DNA of 64,000 nt from assembly GCF_014656295.1 (NCBI RefSeq), contig NZ_BNCD01000008.1, forward strand, positions 1-64,000. The letters run 5' to 3'. This DNA is from Streptomyces sulfonofaciens (lineage in GTDB: Bacteria; Actinomycetota; Actinomycetes; Streptomycetales; Streptomycetaceae). A program made the translations under genes and the position numbers. The notes under the pieces were generated by a model. The model worked only from the letters and a program-made list of their open reading frames with translations. It did no database searches and had not been told where the DNA came from. The first letter of the stretch is position 1. Every line of letters begins with the position of its first letter. This document shows positions 58,942 to 64,000 of this stretch, in pieces.

Positions 58942-60419
58942 GCCTTCGCCAGCAGGGCGCGCAGCGCGGCCTGGGTGCAGACGCGGGACGAGCCGAAGGT
59001 GCGCACCCAGCCGCGGAAGCCGCCGAAGTCGTCACCGGGCACGCCCATGTCCACCACGACGCAGTTCGGGTAGCGGCGCAGCAGCTCGTCGAGGACGGGC
59101 CGCTGCCAGGCGAAGCGGTGCGGGCTGCGGACCTGGAGCACGACGTCCGCGTCGGCTCCGAACTCGTCGAGGAACAGCCCGATCTCGGCCTTGACCATGC
59201 CCGCGGCGTTGTAGGTGTCGCCGGAGACGGCCAGCGACTCCACCGTCAGGCCCGCCGCGCGCAGCGGTTCCTCCACGCCCCAGGCGGCCCCGCCCTGCGC
59301 GGGCGAGTGGGTCGGGTCGAGCCTGACGACCAGGGCGCGCTCGCCGCGCAGCACCGGGTTCCCGTGCACCTCGGCGACGTCCTGCGCGAGCCGGGCGCCC
59401 ACCGAGTCGTCGCGCTCGGCGCCGTCGGCCCTGGGCCGGGTGCCCAGGTGTGCGATGCGCTCGTTGGCCTCGCGCAGCCTCGCCTCCGGCAGGGTGCCGT
59501 CCCGCACGGCGCCGACCAGGGCCGCGGCGGCCGCGTCGACGTCGTCACCGAACGCCCAGGCGCCCAGGCAGAGCGCGTCGGCGCCCGCGCCGATGGCCCG
59601 TACGGCGGCGTCCGGCAGGCTCGCCACGTCGCTGATGCCGTGCATCTCCAGCGCGTCCGTGATCACCACGCCGTCGTAGCCCAGCTCGCCGCGGAGCAGC
59701 CCGGTCAGCACGGCGGGGCTGATGGTCGCGGGCACGGAGTCCAGTTGGGTGAGCTGGACGTGCGACACCATGATGCTGTCCACGCCCGCCGCGATCGCGG
59801 CACGGAACGGGTCCAGGTAGTGCTTCACCAGCTCCTCGCGCGACAGGTCCACGGTGGGGGTGCCCAGGTGCGCGTCGGTGGAGCTCAGGCCGTGTCCGGG
59901 GAAGTGCTTGGCGCAGGCGCTCACGCCCGCCGCCTGGAGGCCCTCCACCCATGCCTCGGCGTGCACGGCCACCCGGGCCCGGTCGGGGCCGAAGCAGCGG
60001 ATGCCGTTCGGGCTGAGCGGGTTGACGGCCGTGTCCACCGCCGGCGCCAGGTTCCAGTCGACCCCGGCCGCCACCAGCGACAGGCCGATCTGGTACGCCG
60101 CGGCACGGGTGAGGTCGGGCCGGTCGAGGCGCCCGAGCGCGTGGTTGCCGGGCACCGAGGTCCCGCCGTACGGCTCCAGGCGGTTGACGTCGCCGCCTTC
60201 CTCGTCGATGGCGAGCAGTACGTGCTCGCGCAGGTCGTGCAGCGCGGTCGTGAGCTCCTCGACCTGCTCGGCGGAGGCGAGGTCCTTGCCGAACAGGACG
60301 AAGCCGCCCAGCCCCTTCGCGACCCGGGAGCGTGCCCACTTGGGCACGGTCTGCCTGCCCAGCGCGGGGAACAGCACACCGTGGGCCAGCCGTGACAGCT
60401 CGGCGGTCTCGGCAGTCAT
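58938..60419 (-). CDS. Glycoside hydrolase family 3 beta-N-acetylhexosaminidase (NagZ-like)
   Basis: The 493-residue enzyme has the NagZ-type motifs: AIDEEGGDVNRL, the KHFPGHG loop with the Asp-His dyad in GLSSTDAHLGT, and the nucleophile aspartate in VITDALEMHG. No signal peptide is present, so it works inside the cell on imported disaccharides such as chitobiose. A C-terminal domain of about 150 residues follows the barrel. The ATG at 60419 has GAGG 8 nt upstream. It lies between permease and nagA genes, fitting import, hydrolysis and deacetylation of GlcNAc oligomers. Confidence 0.93.
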   Translation of the reverse strand: MTAETAELSRLAHGVLFPALGRQTVPKWARSRVAKGLGGFVLFGKDLASAEQVEELTTALHDLREHVLLAIDEEGGDVNRLEPYGGTSVPGNHALGRLDRPDLTRAAAYQIGLSLVAAGVDWNLAPAVDTAVNPLSPNGIRCFGPDRARVAVHAEAWVEGLQAAGVSACAKHFPGHGLSSTDAHLGTPTVDLSREELVKHYLDPFRAAIAAGVDSIMVSHVQLTQLDSVPATISPAVLTGLLRGELGYDGVVITDALEMHGISDVASLPDAAVRAIGAGADALCLGAWAFGDDVDAAAAALVGAVRDGTLPEARLREANERIAHLGTRPRADGAERDDSVGARLAQDVAEVHGNPVLRGERALVVRLDPTHSPAQGGAAWGVEEPLRAAGLTVESLAVSGDTYNAAGMVKAEIGLFLDEFGADADVVLQVRSPHRFAWQRPVLDELLRRYPNCVVVDMGVPGDDFGGFRGWVRTFGSSRVCTQAALRALLAKA

Positions 60420-60430
60420 CGTTCGATCCT

Positions 60431-60469
60431 CATCTTTCGGATGTGTCTTTCGGGTGTGTCTTTCGGATG
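60431..60469. repeat. 13-bp triplicated repeat before the hexosaminidase gene
   Basis: Three consecutive 13-bp units (CATCTTTCGGATG, TGTCTTTCGGGTG, TGTCTTTCGGATG) lie 12-50 bp upstream of the hexosaminidase start, in the leader or promoter. They may tune translation or bind a regulator; this is uncertain. Confidence 0.8.
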
Positions 60470-60577
60470 CACGGGAGTGCGGGGGGTGCGTGGGGTGGCG
60501 GGTGCGGCGCGCACCGCGCGCCGGGGCCGGGGCCGGGGCCGACCGGCGGGCGCGGCCCCCGGCCGGCCCCCGGGCGT

Positions 60578-61420
60578 TCATCCCTTGACCGCGCCGCTGG
60601 TCATACCGCCCACCAGACGGCGCTGGACCAGCAGGAAGAAGACGAGGACGGGGATCGAGAAGATCGTGGACGCGGCGATCATGGCGCCGTAGTCCACGCT
60701 CTCCGCCGTCTTGAACGACACCAGCCAGACCGGCAGCGTGTAGTTGGCCTGCGACTTCATGATCACGTAAGCGAAGAGGTAGTCGTCCCAGGCGTTGACG
60801 AAGGCGAAGATCGAGGTGGCGACGATGCCGGGCATCAGCAGCGGCAGCAGCACCCGGACGTACATCTGGAGGCGTCCGCAGCCGTCCACGAGCGCCGCCT
60901 CCTCCAGCTCCACCGGCACGCCCTCCACGAAGCCGCGCAGCGTCCAGATCGTGAACGGCAGCACGAACGTCATATAGGTGAGGACCAGACCGGGGAGGTA
61001 GTCCAGCGCGTTGATGGACCGCAGCATCAGGTAGACCGGGATGACCATCGCGGACATCGGCACCATCTGCACCAGCACCAGCACCGCCATCAGCGCCCGG
61101 CGGCCGTGGAAGCGGAAGCGGGCGATGGCGATCGCCGCGAAGAGCGCGATCACCAGGGAGAGCACCACCGAGGAAAGCGTCACCGTCAGGGAGTTGCCCA
61201 CGAACACCCAGAAGTGCGGCTTGCCCAGTGCCCGCCGGAAGTTCTCCAGGCTGATCGGCCAGGGGAAGAACTGCGGCACCGCGCTGAGGATGTGGCCGCG
61301 CTGCTTGAACGCGGTCGCCAGCATCCAGTACACCGGGAAGATCATCACCGCGGAGACCACCACGGCGATCCCGTTGTTGGCCGCGCGCCGCCGCCGCGCC
61401 GGGGTCATCGAGGGGCTCAT
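60578..61420 (-). CDS. ABC sugar transporter permease, MalG type
   Basis: The 280-residue permease has six predicted helices. The ATPase-contacting EAA loop is EEAALVDGCGRLQMYVRVLLPLLMPGI (motif split by me). The ATG at 61420 overlaps the stop of the MalF-type gene by 4 nt. With its partner it forms the membrane channel of a carbohydrate uptake-1 transporter. Confidence 0.94.
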   Translation of the reverse strand: MSPSMTPARRRRAANNGIAVVVSAVMIFPVYWMLATAFKQRGHILSAVPQFFPWPISLENFRRALGKPHFWVFVGNSLTVTLSSVVLSLVIALFAAIAIARFRFHGRRALMAVLVLVQMVPMSAMVIPVYLMLRSINALDYLPGLVLTYMTFVLPFTIWTLRGFVEGVPVELEEAALVDGCGRLQMYVRVLLPLLMPGIVATSIFAFVNAWDDYLFAYVIMKSQANYTLPVWLVSFKTAESVDYGAMIAASTIFSIPVLVFFLLVQRRLVGGMTSGAVKG

Positions 61421-62400
61421 GCCGTGCCTCCCTGCTCCGCCTGGTCGGAGATCCTGCGGACGTAGAAGACGGAGAAGACCGCGAGGATCAGCACCGTCAC
61501 CACCGCGATGGACGCGCCGGAGCCGTAGTCGTTGCGGCTGAAGGCGGTGAGGTAGGCGAGGACGCCGAGCGTGGTGGTCCGGCCGTCCGGGCCGCCCTGC
61601 GTGAGCACCCAGATCGGGGTGAACGAGTTCATCGACCAGATGACCTCCAGCACGGTGAGGATCGCCAGCACCGGCCGCAGGATCGGCACGGTGATGTGCC
61701 GGAACGTCTGGAGGGTGCCCGCGCCGTCCAGCCGCGCCGCTTCGTAGAGCGACTCGGATATCTGGCCGCGCGCGGCGAACAGCGTCAGCGCCACGAACGG
61801 CAGGCCCTTCCACACCGTCAGCAGGATGATCAGGCCGAGCGCCTGGTTCGGGTGGGAGAACCAGTCGTACGCGGAGAGGTCACCGAAGATCCGCAGCTTG
61901 GTCAGCAGCCAGTTCGCCACGCCGTACTGCGGCTGGTACATCCACTGCCACACCAGTGTCGCGGCCACCATGGGCATGGCCCACACCAGCACCAGGCAGA
62001 CGGTGGTCATCACCCGCGCCCACGGTGCCACGCCGGTGAGCAGGTGCGAGAGCAGGAACCCCAGCACCATCAGCAGCGCCACGCACAGCACCGTGAAGAC
62101 CACCGTGCGCACCAGCACGGCCCGGAAGTCGGGGTCCCCGAAGACCTCGGTGAAGTTGCCGAGGCCGACGAAGTCCGCCTGGCCGGTGAAGAGCGAGCGC
62201 GGGCCGAAGTCCTGGGTGGACAGCACCAGCAGCCGCACCAGGGGGTAGCCCTGGATCAGCAGCAGTGCCACCACCGCCGGGGCGATCATGGCCCAGGGCA
62301 GCAGCCGTTGCCGGGAGGGCCGGGCCCGCCTCCCGGGCGGCCCCGGCCGGGGCCGGGGGGCCGCCGGTCGGGCCGTGCTCCGCTTGTCAGTCATTGCCAT
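61417..62400 (-). CDS. ABC sugar transporter permease, MalF type
   Basis: The 327-residue permease has a basic Pro/Arg-rich N terminus, six to seven predicted helices and an EAA loop (YEAARLDGAGTLQTFRHITVPILRPV). It lies 18 nt after the binding-protein gene. No ATPase gene is in the operon. Streptomycetes often share one multiple-sugar ATPase (MsiK) among such systems, so this is probably the case here. Confidence 0.94.
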   Translation of the reverse strand: MAMTDKRSTARPAAPRPRPGPPGRRARPSRQRLLPWAMIAPAVVALLLIQGYPLVRLLVLSTQDFGPRSLFTGQADFVGLGNFTEVFGDPDFRAVLVRTVVFTVLCVALLMVLGFLLSHLLTGVAPWARVMTTVCLVLVWAMPMVAATLVWQWMYQPQYGVANWLLTKLRIFGDLSAYDWFSHPNQALGLIILLTVWKGLPFVALTLFAARGQISESLYEAARLDGAGTLQTFRHITVPILRPVLAILTVLEVIWSMNSFTPIWVLTQGGPDGRTTTLGVLAYLTAFSRNDYGSGASIAVVTVLILAVFSVFYVRRISDQAEQGGTA

Positions 62401-62418
62401 GGATGGCCCCAGGAACTA

Positions 62419-63720
62419 CTAGTCGCCGAGTGAGTTGAAGGCTTTGGTGGCGTGCTTGTCGTAGGCCGCGGAAGCCGTGGCGATGTCGGCGCCGCCCGCG
62501 ATCTTCGAGAAGAACTGCTCGTTGTAGCGCTCGGTCTCCAGCGTGGCCTCGCCCGGGCTGTTGGGCAGCGGCTGGCTGATCTTGCTGGCCTCGGAGGCGA
62601 CGGTCAGTTGCTCGGGCACGCCGGGCGGGGTGAAGGCCGGCGAGATCGGCAGCAGGTTGAGCTTCTTGGCCATGCTCTGCTGGAAGTCCTTGCCGGCGAT
62701 GATCCGCAGCCAGTCGGTGGCGGCCTTCTTGTCCGGGCTGTTCGCGGCGACGCCGATGGTGGATCCGGAGACGATCACCGGCATGGTTCTGTCCGCGGTG
62801 TAGCCCGGCAGCGCGAAGAACCCGATCCGGTCCTTGAGCCCCGGGTTCTTCTCCAGGACGGTGGCCGGCTCCCATGCCTTGACGTACTCCATCGCGGCCT
62901 TGCCGTCCGCGAAGAGCTGGTCCTGGTCGGGGCTGTCGGTGTTGACGCCCACCGACGACTTGGTGGAGCAGGTGTTCTGGAAGGTGCGCCACGCCTTGAG
63001 TCCGGCCTGGTTCGCGGGCGAACTCATCTCGGCCCGCCACTTGCCGCCCTTCTCGGTGGCGACGGTGCCGCCCTTGGCGAAGGCGAAGGGTATGCCGTTG
63101 AACCAGTACTGGCCCGGCATGTAGAAGCCGGAGAAGTTGGCCGTGCCGCTGTTGGCCTTGGCCAGGGTGCCGCAGTCCCGCTGAAGCTCGCCGATGGTCT
63201 TCGGCAACTGCTTGATGCCCGCGTCCGCGAACATCTTCTTGTTGTACATGACGACCTTGGTGCCGCCGTAGAGCGGCACGGCGTACAGCTTGCCGTCGTA
63301 GGTGGAGGGCCCCGAAAGCCCGCTGAGCCAGCCGGCCGAGCCCTCGAAGGACTTCTTGGCGGCGGTCAGGTCGGCCAGGCCGCCCGAGTAGGTCTGCAGC
63401 GGGGTCTGGGTGTTGCCCATCTCGACGATGTCCGGCGGGTTGCTGGTCGCCAGCGCGGTGGTGATCTTGGTGGCCACCCCGTCCCACTGCTGGACCTGGA
63501 CGTCCACCTTCATGCCCGGGTACTTCTTGCCGTACTTCTTGGCGAACTCGGCGTTGACGTCCTTGATGAGGGGGCTGTCGCCGGGGCCGCCCGTCATCAT
63601 CCAGACCGTCAGCTTGTTGTCGGAGTCCGCCTTGTCGCCGCCGCTGCCTCCGCAGCCGGTCAGCGCGAGCGCCATGACCGGCAGTGCCGCGATGGCATAC
63701 CGCCACCGTGCTGTGTGCAT
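62419..63720 (-). CDS. ABC sugar-binding lipoprotein (NgcE/DasA-like)
   Basis: The 433-residue solute-binding protein begins with a lipoprotein signal (WRYAIAALPVMALALTGC, lipobox LTGC) and a Gly/Ser linker. A family-1 sugar-binding fold follows (LTVWMMTGGPGDSPLIKDVNAEF, PPDIVEMGNTQTP, LYAVPLYGGTKVVMYNKKMF). The ATG at 63720 has AAGGTGAG upstream, and 21 longer in-frame residues were rejected. Context with hexosaminidase and nagA suggests GlcNAc or chitobiose as ligand; the sequence alone does not prove it. Confidence 0.92.
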   Translation of the reverse strand: MHTARWRYAIAALPVMALALTGCGGSGGDKADSDNKLTVWMMTGGPGDSPLIKDVNAEFAKKYGKKYPGMKVDVQVQQWDGVATKITTALATSNPPDIVEMGNTQTPLQTYSGGLADLTAAKKSFEGSAGWLSGLSGPSTYDGKLYAVPLYGGTKVVMYNKKMFADAGIKQLPKTIGELQRDCGTLAKANSGTANFSGFYMPGQYWFNGIPFAFAKGGTVATEKGGKWRAEMSSPANQAGLKAWRTFQNTCSTKSSVGVNTDSPDQDQLFADGKAAMEYVKAWEPATVLEKNPGLKDRIGFFALPGYTADRTMPVIVSGSTIGVAANSPDKKAATDWLRIIAGKDFQQSMAKKLNLLPISPAFTPPGVPEQLTVASEASKISQPLPNSPGEATLETERYNEQFFSKIAGGADIATASAAYDKHATKAFNSLGD

Positions 63721-63725
63721 CGTTC

Positions 63726-64000
63726 TCACCTTGTGGACCTTTCCGCCTGCTGGCCGTTGAGCGTCGTGCTGGTTGTGGGGCATGTGGCGAGCCGCTCGAT
63801 GACGAGGTCGCGGTCGACCTCGATGGCGGCCCGGTGGGTTGCGCTGACGCCGAGGGCGTCGTAGAGCCGGCCTAGCGAGGAGGCCATCGCGCCGAGCAGG
63901 CCCGCGGAGTCGCCGAGGTCGGACTTCCTGACGACGCTGTGCACCCCGACGGTCTGCGCGACCTGTTCGCTGATCTCGGACAGCCGCCCGGTGGCGAACG
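63726..64000 (-). CDS. ROK-family protein, C-terminal fragment (regulator or kinase)
   Basis: About 90 C-terminal residues are visible; the rest lies beyond the right edge. The end (VVRKSDLGDSAGLLGAMASSLGRL) matches the closing helix of ROK proteins, which typically read LGxxAGLxGA. It is followed by an extension of about 35 residues. The stop lies 5 nt before the binding-protein start, so it heads the amino-sugar operon. A ROK repressor or an N-acetylglucosamine kinase would both fit; the missing kinase step makes the latter possible. Confidence 0.55.
   Translation of the reverse strand, partial: FATGRLSEISEQVAQTVGVHSVVRKSDLGDSAGLLGAMASSLGRLYDALGVSATHRAAIEVDRDLVIERLATCPTTSTTLNGQQAERSTR

Noticed and set aside
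57341..63725. DasR operator (dre-like TGGTCTAGACCA) in the amino-sugar operon
   Set aside because: No sequence close to the consensus was seen in the intergenic gaps; the operon promoter itself lies beyond the right edge.

Overview
The window is very GC-rich actinobacterial DNA and reads as Streptomyces: GTG starts and 1-4 nt stop/start overlaps are common, and it holds a modular type I polyketide synthase (PKS) with macrolide-type deoxysugar genes, a streptomycete contractile injection system and an ABC sugar transporter without its own ATPase. No rRNA, tRNA, CRISPR array or insertion sequence was seen.

Region 1 (1-13012) is the edge of a glycosylated-polyketide cluster. The start of a PKS gene (docking domain, KS, beginning of AT) runs leftward off the window. 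Divergent from it is a rightward block: glycosyltransferase 1, NDP-hexose 2,3-dehydratase, 3-ketoreductase, glycosyltransferase 2, glucose-1-phosphate thymidylyltransferase, dTDP-glucose 4,6-dehydratase, DHA2-type exporter, 4-ketoreductase and a 5- or 3,5-epimerase. Together these would make and attach a 2,6-dideoxy-L-hexose. A dienelactone-hydrolase-like gene with a strong terminator follows (13376-14210).

Region 2 (14568-25814) is the most unusual part. Two paralogous LacI-type regulators bracket two divergent operons. The leftward operon encodes a haem-oxygenase-like di-iron protein, HypE, complete HypF and an unrecognised 486-aa protein. The rightward operon encodes a cysteine hydrolase of the isochorismatase fold, an agmatinase/arginase-family metallohydrolase and an MFS transporter. 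There is no hydrogenase and no HypA/B/C/D. Each divergent promoter carries the same 16-bp element overlapping the -35/-10 spacer, in mirror orientation. I propose an undescribed pathway that uses HypEF cyano-group chemistry outside hydrogenase maturation.

Region 3 (26489-51247) holds an orphan sulfotransferase and then a contractile injection system (CIS) on the minus strand: DUF4255 terminator/adaptor, AAA+ ATPase, sheath, tube, zinc-ribbon chaperone-like protein, a 52-aa protein, a 1046-aa low-complexity protein, second tube protein, LysM protein, VgrG-like spike, PAAR tip, gp25-like wedge, gpJ-like baseplate, gpI-like protein and a zinc-ribbon/discoidin-like membrane protein. Upstream lie a secreted beta-propeller protein, a LuxR-type regulator and a membrane-anchored Ig-like protein. 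No tail fibre is visible.

Region 4 (51491-64000) is mostly housekeeping and nutrition: acyltransferase-3 membrane protein, FMN-type split-barrel protein, DUF89/ARMT1-like protein and metE, then an amino-sugar operon (ROK protein, lipoprotein, two permeases, GH3 hexosaminidase, nagA). Short tandem repeats are frequent, both between genes and inside low-complexity linkers.
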